From contig NW_014013007.1 of NCBI RefSeq assembly GCF_000611645.1, forward strand, positions 8,297-23,581: a stretch of 15,285 nt of DNA. The letters are read 5' to 3'. Below are positions 1 through 8,862 of the stretch, one piece after another. Position 1 is the stretch's first letter, and each line of letters begins with the position of its first letter. The stretch comes from Monoraphidium neglectum. Its lineage: Eukaryota; Chlorophyta; Chlorophyceae; Sphaeropleales; Selenastraceae. The notes beneath the pieces are model-generated. The model made no database searches, was not told where the DNA came from, and worked only from the letters and a program-made list of their open reading frames with translations. The position numbers and the translations under genes are program-made.

Positions 1-600
1 AACCCAAATCTTGCTGGAAAGGCACTGTGTGCTGGTGTCTCAAACAACAAAATAAACAGTGCAGTTTAGGTATTAGATTGGCGCACAACAGGGCAGAAAA
101 GGGCCACTGTAGCGCGGGGGTGCCGGAGGCCAAGCAAGGCGTTACTCAGGCGTCACATTAGTCATTGCAGGGCGCGCAAGGGTTGGCGCCATCTCTGGGG
201 CGTCTTGTGTACTGTAATTTGTCGCATGACATGAGCATGATTATGCAGTTTAACTTGGACAAATGGTTACTACAAAACCAGTCGTGTCTCATGGTGCTGT
301 AGGTGTGCAGATCTAAGATATGCTACTGTCTGCAGCAGACAGCAGCTGTGTGTCGCCGGGAATTTGATCAAACGTGACTCGTCATTCAGGCGTCACGCAA
401 GGTTTTGCACGTTACTCACAGTAGTTCCACACATGCACCACCTCTCTGCTTGCAACTGCCTGGCAAAAGGGTTTACAGCTCCAAGCCACGCTGAAGACTG
501 CTGGGTAATTGAGCAACCAACCAGGGGCCGCCACACAATCCTGGCACGCTGCATGCATGCAGGGAACACACTACATTTGCAGCCGCGGGATGTGCTGCCT
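1..600. other. Left-edge region without a supported gene
   Basis: No ORF here has gene-like features. A plus-strand TGTAA at 213-217 could be the poly(A) signal of a gene ending left of the window, but no coding end is visible. The minus strand from about 640 down to 460 is likely the 3' UTR of copy A. A perfect 14-bp palindrome with overlapping CATGCATG lies at 549-562. Confidence 0.4.
473..477 (-). terminator. Candidate TGTAA poly(A) signal of copy A
   Basis: TGTAA on the minus strand, about 165 nt past the stop codon of the first small secreted protein gene. TGTAA is the established chlorophyte polyadenylation signal. The pentamer is short, so chance occurrence is possible. Confidence 0.4.
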
Positions 601-639
601 GCAGGCATTGATGTTGCACACGCCCGGTGTCTTAGTGGC

Positions 640-1292
640 CTAAACAGGCTTCATGTAGAGGCACATGCCCTTGTAAGCGTAGTAGGTGATGCCGGCGTCT
701 GGCTCCTCAACCTTCACCTTGATGCTCTTCAGAATGTAGTACCTGTAGGGTGGCATTGGGTAGGGGCAAACCAGACATGTTTTGGTTGGTCAAAGGCTGT
801 GGCGCGTTGCGCGGGATGCGTACAGCCCATGCCACGCTCTAAGCACACAGTACTCCAGGACAATTGAATGGATACCAGGAAACGCTCACCCATATGAATT
901 CCAGCCCAGACAATTGTCGTCCAGGTTACAGATCAGTGCAGCATTCTTGGGAGACGTCTGGCTGCCGACAGTGGAGTCACTGCCGACCCAGTTGAGGTCG
1001 GCCTTGAGTGTGTAGCCCTTGGGGGCAGGGGCGCAGGACGCACCTGCGTGCAACAAGACGACGAGTTCGTGCACAAGAGCTAGGTACAAGCCTACAAACA
1101 ACCCTCGTGGTTGCTGCTGCACGGCACGGGCGCCCAGAGCCTCGCATCACGGGCGCACAATCATGCAGATACACAGCACTCTCTCACAATAGTACAGGCC
1201 TGCAAAACAGTTGGCTCACCCCACGCAGCTGGCGTCGCCGCAAGGAGGCAGAAAACCAGCAGCGCTGCGACTAGGGATGCGCGCACGGCCAT
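640..1292 (-). CDS. Small secreted cysteine protein, PAN/apple-like (copy A, 3 exons)
   Basis: Exons are 1220-1292, 890-1043 and 640-742, joined in phases 1 and 2 through GTGAGC donors and CAG acceptors, giving 109 residues. Exon 1 encodes a signal peptide: basic start, hydrophobic core LVAALLVFCLLAA, then PAAWG before a likely cut. Exon 2 has GYTLKADLNWVGSDSTVG and CNLDDNCLGWNSYG. Exon 3 starts YYILKS and ends GMCLYMKPV. The mature part has four cysteines (28, 63, 69, 103), probably two disulfides. The G-Y...D..G.D...CNxDxxCxGxN..G.Y pattern resembles PAN/apple-type modules seen in many algal extracellular proteins; this assignment is inference, and ligand and role are unknown. The same exon structure recurs in copy B, which strongly supports the model. 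The start was chosen to match copy B; another in-frame ATG lies at 1307. It may equally be an uncharacterised lineage-specific family. Confidence 0.72.
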
Positions 1293-1380
1293 GGCTGCTC
1301 TGCACATAGTCACGTGGGGGTGCGCCGCAAGTGGTGGGGCACATGGCTGCGTGAGCAGTGCATCAAGTTGGGATGCAAGC

Positions 1381-1385
1381 TTATA
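1381..1385 (-). promoter_or_regulatory. TATA-like element upstream of copy A
   Basis: The minus strand reads CCATATAAGCTT here, about 90 nt before the chosen ATG, which would place transcription start some 60 nt before it. A CACGTG box (1311-1316) lies between the two. No equivalent TATA box was seen before copy B. Confidence 0.3.
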
Positions 1386-2753
1386 TGGACCGCCTGTTTG
1401 CACGCAGACCAAGCCCAGCTCCGCGTTGAACGGACAGATGAAGTGACCAACAAAAATTCTGACAACGGCTCGCATTGGTGTGCAGTGCGCCCGCGCAGGC
1501 GCATGTGGGGAATTGGAAACTTGACAGTCCAGCTGGTGATGACTGACCGGCAGGCAGGTTCCTCGGGAATGGGTACCAACCAAGGGTCCCCGTGTCTGCT
1601 GGACGCACATCACTGCCTCACAGACGCACTGATCAGGTCACAAGGCAGCCCATAAGGCAGCTGCAATGTGAACCAAGCAGCTAGTGCGCAGCCCCAGCTG
1701 TGGATCAGCACCAGATGCCGTGCAGTGGCTCCTTTGTGACCCAATCGACTGACAATAATCAGATCATGTTATTATTTTACGTGAAGGCCGTTCTGCCCGT
1801 GAGCTCACCCAAGATTGTTCAGGGCGGGGTGAGTTGGGGGCTGGCAGGTCGAGCTCGACTAGGGCCGGTGAGCCGTGATGGCAATGTCTCGGGAAGGTGC
1901 TGATTATAGGCGATATGCACCAGCATTTGATTGAGCCTCGAGTTTGGGTTTGTGCAGTTTCCATGGTGGCAAGTGGGCCGAGTGAGTGACTTCTAGTGAC
2001 ACGCGTGTCCTTGGGCCGATCTTGCTTGGACCAGTGTGCGTGGCCAGAGAGTGGAATCACACAACTTATTAGCATCGTTTGCGCATGATCAAATCGGGGT
2101 TCAAGCTTCGCAGGCCGATCTGCTTCATTGGTTCAGGGCAACGCCCACCCCTTTCAGGAGAGTCCAGCGCACATCGAATGCATCAGAAAAATCCGGGCCC
2201 CCCCAAATCGCTTCTTGCTGGGTGACCCGTGGCCCGCCGGGTGCTTCAGCGCGTGTCCGGAGTGCCTGTGTAATGTGCGTCTTGGCTGCACTGCATTGTG
2301 GGCTGCGTTGCCCCAGCCCGCGCGTGTCGCCCGCAGTACGCCCATTGCGCACAACAAGTTTTCAATCGTGTTTTGCATTCATCAAGTTATCGTATTGCGA
2401 GCTGTGAAGGTACAGGTCCGGAGCATTGCTATGGCGGAATACTTGGTTGTTGAAGAGCTGAACATGCACTAGGGACATGCGAAGGAGCACGCCAGCCTCA
2501 TCAGCTGGGCTGCCGTTGGTGCAGTTTGATCCCGACCCAGCACAAGCTTGTTATGAGATGTATGCAGACCCAGCAAAATGTGCCTCAGCCAAGTGTCAAC
2601 GTTGATTGGGGTCGCTGGTGCCGGCATGCCTGAGTACGGTACGCAAACCCACTCTGTATCTTATGTGCCGACTGTGCATAAATGTGGTGTAGGAGTTGCC
2701 CAATAAACTGCCTGACTAGCCTGGAGGACATCATATCAGACTGGTCTGGCTAG

Positions 2754-2758
2754 TTACA
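2754..2758 (-). terminator. Candidate TGTAA poly(A) signal of copy B
   Basis: TGTAA on the minus strand about 245 nt past the stop of the second small secreted protein gene, the nearest such pentamer I found downstream. It would give a typical algal 3' UTR length. Confidence 0.35.
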
Positions 2759-2949
2759 GCTGGGAGGGTGCATTACCAAAGGTGACCCGGAAGTGCACAC
2801 AGCAGCAACCATGTATGTACTTACTGCAGGGCGTAGCTTGTCAGTCTCATATGCAATTGTCCTGTACAGGACACGGCGCGTACATGACGCCGGCTGCACG
2901 TAGCTCGCAACAGACATGCTTGCAAGTGGCAACACTCAAATGCTTATGA

Positions 2950-4640
2950 GTGCTTGCCTACGCATGCGCACTTGCAGCCAGTGGCTTGCGCCGGGGGCGG
3001 CTCAGACGACCCTCATGTAGAGGCAGAAGCCCTGGTGGGAGTAGTAGGTTATGCCGGCATCCTGCGCGTCAACATCCGCCTTCTTCAGGATGTAATACCT
3101 GTGGGCAGCGTCATTGGGTGCATGCCAACGGAAGGTGCGTTGCGTTGGTTTGGTGTTTGCCTTACAGGTTGAGTTTGATAGATTGCGTGAGTGCAGCATT
3201 CGCATTCAAGCTTGGCAGGCGATGCTGGCCGGGTGGGTGAGTGGGTTAAAAAACATGATGTTACATTTACAGGCACAAACGCACACACCCATAGTTGTTC
3301 CAGCCCAGGCAGTTGTCGTCCAGGTTGCAGATGATGGCGGCATTCTTAGCAGACGTTTGACCCTCAATGGTGTTGTCACTGCCGACCCAGTTGAGGTCCT
3401 GCCTGGTCGTGTAGCCCTTGGGGGCAGGGGCGCAGGACGCTCCTGCGTGCAACATACAAGCCGCCGGCGACGCCGTCCACACTCATGGGTGGGTGGAGTG
3501 ATAGACGGACGGGTGCGTGCCGGCCACCCTGCCTGGGACTAGCTGCTGTGCGGCATGGTGCATGCCCTGCAGGGGAAGCTTGTCTCTGTCCTCTCCCAAC
3601 AATATACGCAGTACGGGATGCTGCTGAAGGCACAACGAGACGCCTCATTGCAGGGCTCACCCCATGCAGCGGGCATCATCGCAAGGAGCGTAAAAACCAG
3701 CAGCATTGTCACGAGGGGTGCACGCGTTGCCATTGCTGCCGTTTACACAAGAAGTGAGACAGCGTGTATGTCGGCTCCTTCCAGCTGAGGGGGGTGAAGG
3801 CGGCGAGCGAGATACCGGTACAGCGGTTGGCATGTGCGTGGGCCCCTGGGGGTCCGGCCTGCTGCTTGCCCCCGCCATCGCCTGCAGGCGCACGGCTAGG
3901 CATGCTTGTGCTTTGCTCGTTCCCAGCACAAGAGGGTGGCTGTGATGCACGGAATCCTGCCATGCACCTGTATTGCTAGGGGAGTACGCGCCTCCTAGGC
4001 CCAAAATCAGCACATTCAGACAGCCATGGTGCAGCCCATGAGCGATGACTGCACTCGGGGGCCATCAACGCTGGCCCTGCCGCCCGCCTCCCGTGGCCCA
4101 TCACGTTGAAAAATTGTCTGGTAACCGCACTTGAATACAGACGTGCCAGCGATCTCACCTCGAGCGGTCTCTCCGTGCTGGGTGAGTTGGGGGGCTGGCA
4201 GGCCGAGCTTGAGGGTGGGGCCGGGGCGCTTAGGGATGAAAGTGTTTCTTGAACATGTGGTTTTGTCAGCCCACGCACACCAGCGTTCGAGTGATCATGG
4301 AGTTTGGGTAGGTGCAGTTTCCGCGGTGGCCAAGTGGGCCAAGTGCGTTACTCCTAGTGACACGCGTATCCTGGGGCCGATCTCGCTTGGACCACTGTGC
4401 GTGGCCTGAAATGGACTTACCGCAAGCAGAGCAGCCGTTTGCGCGTGGTAAAAGCCGTGCGGTCGTTCCGCTGGTTCCGAACTGCCACCCATAGAAAAAA
4501 AGCAAAGATTGTTCATGATTTCTGTCGCAAAAACTTCTCCCCCTAACTCGCCCCCAACCAAGTGATTCGTGGCCCACTGAAGTGTTTCATCAGCTGACTG
4601 CGGTGGCTGCGCATTTCGGCGCCAGCTGCCGTGTGTGCCA
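2950..4640. repeat. Tandem duplication, 2.4-kb system, unit B
   Basis: Second unit of the older tandem duplication, carrying copy B of the small secreted protein gene and its upstream flank. Collinearity with 600-2300 extends well beyond the coding exons, so this was a DNA-level duplication, not retroposition; retained introns also argue against retroposition. Edges are approximate. Confidence 0.6.
3002..3733 (-). CDS. Small secreted cysteine protein, PAN/apple-like (copy B, 3 exons)
   Basis: Exons are 3661-3733, 3289-3442 and 3002-3098, with the same phases (1 and 2) and the same exon 1 and 2 lengths as copy A; the product has 107 residues. The signal peptide has the core LVTMLLVFTLLAMM followed by PAAWG. 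Exon 2 matches copy A at about 40 of 50 residues, including DLNWVGSD and CNLDDNCLGWNNYG. Exon 3 is more divergent (two residues shorter, ending GFCLYMRVV), but keeps YYILK, DAGITYY and the last cysteine. Cysteines are at 28, 63, 69 and 101. The second donor is GTGTGT rather than GTGAGC. Introns are longer than in copy A (218 and 190 nt) and poorly alignable. Open frame, splice sites and cysteines are all kept, so this copy looks functional. Secretion is well supported; the PAN/apple assignment is inference. Confidence 0.72.
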
Positions 4641-4947
4641 TCCTCAGGTGGAACTGCACACCAGGCCCTAGATAGTGCCCCTGTGCACTTGCTGATGTAT
4701 CTAACGTGCAAGTGTCAGCGTGGGGGTCTCTACAGAGGGCATCGGAGGTCGTGACAATACAGACCATGGAGAGGAAACCCAAGATGTCACATGCCGCCGC
4801 ACTGCAACTCAGAACAATGCAGTGATGCAAGCAACATTCACTTGTATCAAGCTGCAATATGTTTCATGGCGCTCGGTGCTATGCAGCCAGGTGATACAGC
4901 ACATTCAGCCTGCTCGCTAGTGGTTGGGCGACGGGCTGTCACTGACA
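3734..4947. other. 5' flank of copy B, no supported gene
   Basis: The part from about 4300 to 4640 matches the flank of copy A. Open frames here overlap on both strands and none is kept between the units. I found no clear TATA box or RNA gene. Confidence 0.5.
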
Positions 4948-5004
4948 GAATGTGCCAGATTGCCTGTACATATTGGCAATATGTACAGGCAATCTGGCAC
5001 ATTC
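4948..5004. repeat. 57-nt near-perfect palindrome (28-bp arms, 1-nt spacer)
   Basis: Arms at 4948-4975 and 4977-5004 are exact reverse complements around a single G at 4976. The bases just outside do not pair. Directly after it, 5004-5020 is a partial copy of the right arm (CAATCTGG followed by TACAGGCAA). A 28-bp perfect hairpin is far beyond chance in a window this size. It may be a foldback element, a small-RNA precursor or a replication/rearrangement scar. Confidence 0.9.
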
Positions 5005-5023
5005 AATCTGGTACAGGCAAAGT

Positions 5024-5043
5024 GGGTGGGGTGGGGTGGGGGG
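5024..5043 (+). other. G-quadruplex motif
   Basis: Four G runs (5024-5026, 5028-5031, 5033-5036, 5038-5043) are separated by single T bases. This fits the most stable class of intramolecular G-quadruplex, with one-base loops. It sits 20 nt after the palindrome and about 150 nt before the larger tandem duplication begins. Confidence 0.8.
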
Positions 5044-5195
5044 ACTAGGTTGAGGCGAGCATGCGAACCTGAGGACAGCACATAGAGGGACCAGCGCGGC
5101 TGCTGTGGTAGCGCGCGCGGCGGCTGCAGGAAAGTTCGGGTGGCGCGGAGTGACGGTGCGGGGCATGCAGCGACGAGCTTGCCGCATTGAAGACG

Positions 5196-6910
5196 ACCGA
5201 AGGTGCGCGGTCCCGTGGATTTGCATTGATTGTAGCAGCAGGAGCATACGATTGACCGGGAGCGAGCAGAGACGTGGCAGCAGGGCAGAGGAACTGACCT
5301 AGACCTCTTGTTACATTGTGCGGACAGGCCTCGCAACGGTCTGCCAGGATATGATGCAGACAGCAGGTTGTGGGCAGCAGCCAACAAACTCCTGAGCTTC
5401 AGGTGGTGTTGGAATGCCCAGTGTACCTGCTCCATTGTTAGGCCAGTCTGCACCTTGATACATCACCCTACCTGGCCTACTGCCAACATTGCTGCTGCCG
5501 CGACTGTTGCGTGCGCCCTGCTGGCAGCTCTGTGGCGCGGCGCAGCAACAGCAGAGAGCAAGCATCGGAAGTATTACAAGCCAATACGCAAGGTGGCAAA
5601 GGTGTGCGTCATGCGCCCAAACGCCTGCATAAGGGGTGAGGGTTGTTCAGCATCACAGACGGCAACTTGCCCTGAGGGTGGCGAGAACGCAATGGGGCTG
5701 GATGTGAAAACAGAGGGGCACGCGGGGGTCACGCAGAGCTGAGACTCTCACTTCGGAAAAGCATCGCGCACGCATTCACAGAGACGAGTGCGAGCACATC
5801 TGCAAGCAAAAGGGGCGAGCAGGATGACGCCTCGTGCTGGGGCGGGCGGGGGCAGGAACTACCTTCTGACATGGGGCCGTTTTGGGGAAGAGCTGCCCGC
5901 CAAGACCAGTCAACAGCATGGGCGACTGCTCATGGCTCAGCAGCTCAGCAGCAGCTGCAGGACAGATGGACGTGGAAAAACGGGAGCCCTGTGGCGGCCT
6001 TTGGGGAGGCCAGTGACCGGTCATGCAGGGCATTCAGCAGCCGTGACATACATGTAGCATTCGCTGGCAAGGAAGGTTTTGCGAGGTGCAGGGTGCAATT
6101 GAGCACCACAGGCAGAATTTGCAACCAAGCAGCAGCGGTGCATTCGGGCGCAAGGGGGCGGGGTCCAATGGCAGGACTATGCGTACAGGGGTGCAGGGCG
6201 TTGCCTTCTCCTGGCGTTGCCAATCTCTCAAAAAATGTTTGCGTGAAGACGGCCATCGGGCCACAGGCGGTACTATCAGTTCGCAGGCGGTCATGGCGGG
6301 CTTGCGGTTGCCAAGAAACCTTCTGGCGGTGCAGGGTAGAGGTATTAAGCAATGTAGGCGCGCAGCAGACACACTGCGAGCGTCACGACCACGAGGCCGG
6401 TCATGGTCGCATGTGCGCTGATGGTGCAGGACTGATCGAGATGGTCAACGGCGAGCGCAGAGGGAAGTTTGATATTCAACCGACCCGCCTGGCAAGAGCG
6501 GGCACTGGCCCGGCGCTCCAGGTGGGCCACGCGATGGGTACGGAGGACAGCAGTGTGGCGGGCGAACAGCCACAGAAGTCAGCGAATGACAAAACGGGTG
6601 ACCACGCGCCAGAGACGGCGTGGGAGGGTTTGCCTGACACGGGGAGCAGGGCGCGCCCTGGGCCAAGCGCTCGTGGCGCCTAAGCGCCGCCCTCAAAGTT
6701 CCACGCGACAAGCAGAGCCGATGAAACTTTTATTGATGACGAGGGTTGGCGCATGGTGCGGAGGATGTTGTTGTCCGTGCAACAACAGGCAGCGCCCTCA
6801 GCCGCCCGCTGCAGGGGCAGCCAGACGCGATGCAGCGCCACAGCAGCGCCATGGTTGCGCACACACGCGCGCTCGAACTGGGCTGGTGCGAGAGGGCCCA
6901 CGCCCCCGCA
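5196..6910. other. Downstream flank of the first ankyrin-RING gene, no supported gene
   Basis: About 1.7 kb that includes the 3' UTR of the ligase gene. Long open frames exist on both strands (for example 5871-6683 plus), but the corresponding frame in unit 2 is broken, so I do not call them. An AATAAA-like hexamer (minus strand, 6729-6734) lies 177 nt past the stop. Two short islands, 5582-5675 and 6487-6660, are nearly identical to unit 2 and are discussed as findings. A minus-strand TGTAA at 5574-5578 is conserved in unit 2. Confidence 0.5.
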
Positions 6911-8862
6911 TCAGCAGCACGCAGGGCCGAAGCACCCGACCACGCTGCGGCAGAAGGGGCAGGCCACGACCTCGGCGTGCTGCATGCCAAACAGCCCGGC
7001 GCAGCAGGCAGAGCACATGATGTGACCGCAGGGCTGCAGGCGCACAACAGGCAGTGCGTCCAGGCAGACGCCGCAGCACTCGTCCTCGCTGTCGCCTGAT
7101 TCAGAGCAGCACGACCCGCCTGTGAGGGCGTCCTCGCTAGGGGCAGGCCCCAACACAGCCTCCCCGGCGCCCAGTGCTGCAGTTGCGCGGATGTATGCGG
7201 CAGTGGTGCCCATGACAAAGCCGACGTCCTTGCCACGCAGAGGCGCACCGGTGCCCACAACCGGTGAGGCCGAGTCCATCGAGCACGCCGCATGCACGCG
7301 GTGACTGTCGGCCATCGTCGCAGCCGCCGCTGCCGCCTTACAGCATGCCACTGCCGCTGCTATGTTGCACTCAGAGCCGCCGTTGCCGCCGCCGCCGAGG
7401 CCGAGCGTGGCCTGCGCAGCCGCAAGCGTCTCTTGCTGCCGCACGCGCAGCGCTGCCGCGGCCAGCAGCTTGAGGGACGGTGCTCCGTCGAAGTACAGGC
7501 CGGCATCGCCGCCCAGTGCGCTTGAGAGCGGCAGGCCCGGCTGCAGCAGGTGTGCGAGGTCATGGTGTGAGTTGATGGCCGCCAGGTGGCAGGGCAGGCG
7601 GCCAAAGTCGTCCAGGAGGGCGCGGGGGTCCAGGGCACGGGACGCAGCTGGGGAGCCGGCCTGCGCAAGTGAAGAGGGCGCAGAGCATGCGTGCATATGG
7701 GGGTTGCGTGTGTCTGCGCGCATGATTTATTTTTGGGTTGAAGGTGGGAAGGAGGCCAAAAGGTGGCAGTTGCGTGGTGCAGGCGCGCTGGAGCAGGGCG
7801 CAGCATGCCGCGCGACGACTGCAGCCAGACAGCCTTCGGGCAGGTGCCCATCGCCCCAGCCACAAGACGCAACGCATGCATGGGCCATCGCGTGTGCACC
7901 CCCCTCATTCCCTGCCTGCCCCTGGCGCTCACGTGAGCCAGCAGCAGCATCTTGGCGGCCTCGGTGCGCCCCATCCGCGCAGCCAGGTGCATAGGGCAGG
8001 TGCCACGCGTGCAGACGATAAAGTCGTACGACCCAAAAAGCGTCGGCACCCCCAGCCGCGGCGCCCCGCGCAGCAGCTCGCGCAGCGCGCCGCGCGCGTC
8101 GGCGACCACCGCGACGTGCAGCGCCGTGAAGCCCGCCAGCATGCGCACGTCGACGTAGCGGGTCGCGGGGCCGTTTGGGAACACGGGTCGCGGCAAAAGC
8201 GCCTCCTGGGTGGCGTCCAGCAGCGCGGCGGCGCTGTCGGCCGCGTCAGCGCAGGCGGCGTAGAACAGCGCCGTGCGGCCGCCGCACGAGTCCGCTGCCC
8301 AGGGGTCTGCGCCGGCTCCCAGCAGCAGCCGCACGCACGTTGCGCCCGCAGGATGGATGGCTGCCAGCATAAGCGGCGTCTGGCCGCGCGCATTGCGGGC
8401 GTTGACAGCGGCGTGGGTGCTGCTGGGCAGCGCACCGCCCCCGCCGTGGATGGCGGCGGCGCGCGCGGCGTCCTGGGCACAGCGCAGGAGGCAGCGCAGC
8501 GCGTCCTCGTTGGCGGCCTGGGTGGCCGCATGCAGCAGGCTTGGGTGAAAGGCCAGGCGGCGCGCCCGCAGCAGCTCCGGCCGCTTCGCACACTCGCGCT
8601 CCAGCTGCACGGTCATAGGGCAAGGTGATGTGAGGCATGGCGTCGCGAACGCGTTTACCATAGCAAGTGGCAGCACAGCACGAGGGGCCCCTGCTGGCAC
8701 TGCCTGGGGCGCGGCGTGCATTTTTCAAGCCTCGTCAGCGTGGACTGGCTGACACACCTCCCCCCAGCCGTCCTGCGGTCGCACCTGATCCAGGTCGACA
8801 CAGCCCTTCTTCACATCATCCTCTAGCCTGTGGGCCCTCAGGACGCCCAGAGCGATGCCCAT
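6911..8862 (-). CDS. XB3-type ankyrin-repeat RING E3 ubiquitin ligase (copy 1, 3 exons)
   Basis: Exons 8785-8862, 7933-8604 and 6911-7660, all phase-0 junctions, give 499 residues; plant XB3/XBAT31 proteins are about 450. N-terminal MGIALG may be N-myristoylated. Ankyrin repeats lie near residues 46-74, 98-127, 134-165, 183-212, 227-252 (split by intron 2) and 267-295, with cores such as GQTPLMLAA, GFTALHVAV and CPMHLAARMGRTEAAKMLL. The XB3-type segment after the last repeat (PSLKLLAAAALRVRQQETL, 311-329) precedes an Ala/Gly-rich linker and an acidic patch. The C3HC4 RING is complete: C446, C449, C461, H463, C466, C469, C484, C487. It should transfer ubiquitin from an E2 to a substrate held by the repeats; the substrate is unknown. 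Rice XB3 binds the immune kinase XA21, but an algal role cannot be inferred. The start was chosen because MGIALG is shared with copy 2 and aligns with the XB3 start. Confidence 0.88.

Larger units (their letters stand above)
600..2300. repeat. Tandem duplication, 2.4-kb system, unit A
   Basis: Holds the first small secreted protein gene and about 1 kb upstream of it. It aligns with 2950-4640. Anchors: stop codons at 640 and 3002, start codons at 1292 and 3733, a GAGTTTGGGT block at 1940 and 4300 followed by a shared CTAGTGACACGCGT stretch, and a GTGA..CGTGGCCC block at 2222 and 4562. The offset varies between about 2340 and 2440 because of indels. Non-coding parts are much more diverged than exons; the outer limits are approximate. 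Confidence 0.6.
1293..2953. other. Intergenic region between copies A and B
   Basis: Contains the 5' flank of copy A, a block shared with the flank of copy B (about 1940-2245), and likely 3' UTR of copy B at the right end. Several 60-120 residue open frames exist on both strands, but none is conserved in the sister unit or shows a motif. Confidence 0.5.

Noticed and set aside
549..562. 14-bp palindrome with CATGCATG
   Set aside because: Real but short, and probably in the 3' UTR of copy A; such self-complementary repeats arise easily. No function can be argued.
2036..2472. Overlapping 114-123 residue plus-strand frames between the small-protein genes
   Set aside because: Not preserved in the sister unit near 4400-4800 and without motifs, start context or splice signals.
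5871..6683. 270-residue plus-strand open frame downstream of ligase copy 1
   Set aside because: The equivalent in the sister unit is split into other frames by indels; composition is low-complexity and no family motif is seen. Part of it overlaps a conserved island whose differences fit the minus strand better.
7738..8628. Long open frames antisense to the ankyrin exons (both copies)
   Set aside because: They are shadows of the GC-rich ankyrin coding sequence; the minus-strand frame has clear ankyrin motifs while the antisense has none.
7360..8721. Reading the first ligase as one 453-residue uninterrupted frame
   Set aside because: It runs through intron 2 and changes frame, losing the last ankyrin repeat and the RING. 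The splice at 7933 and 7660 restores both and is matched exactly in copy 2.
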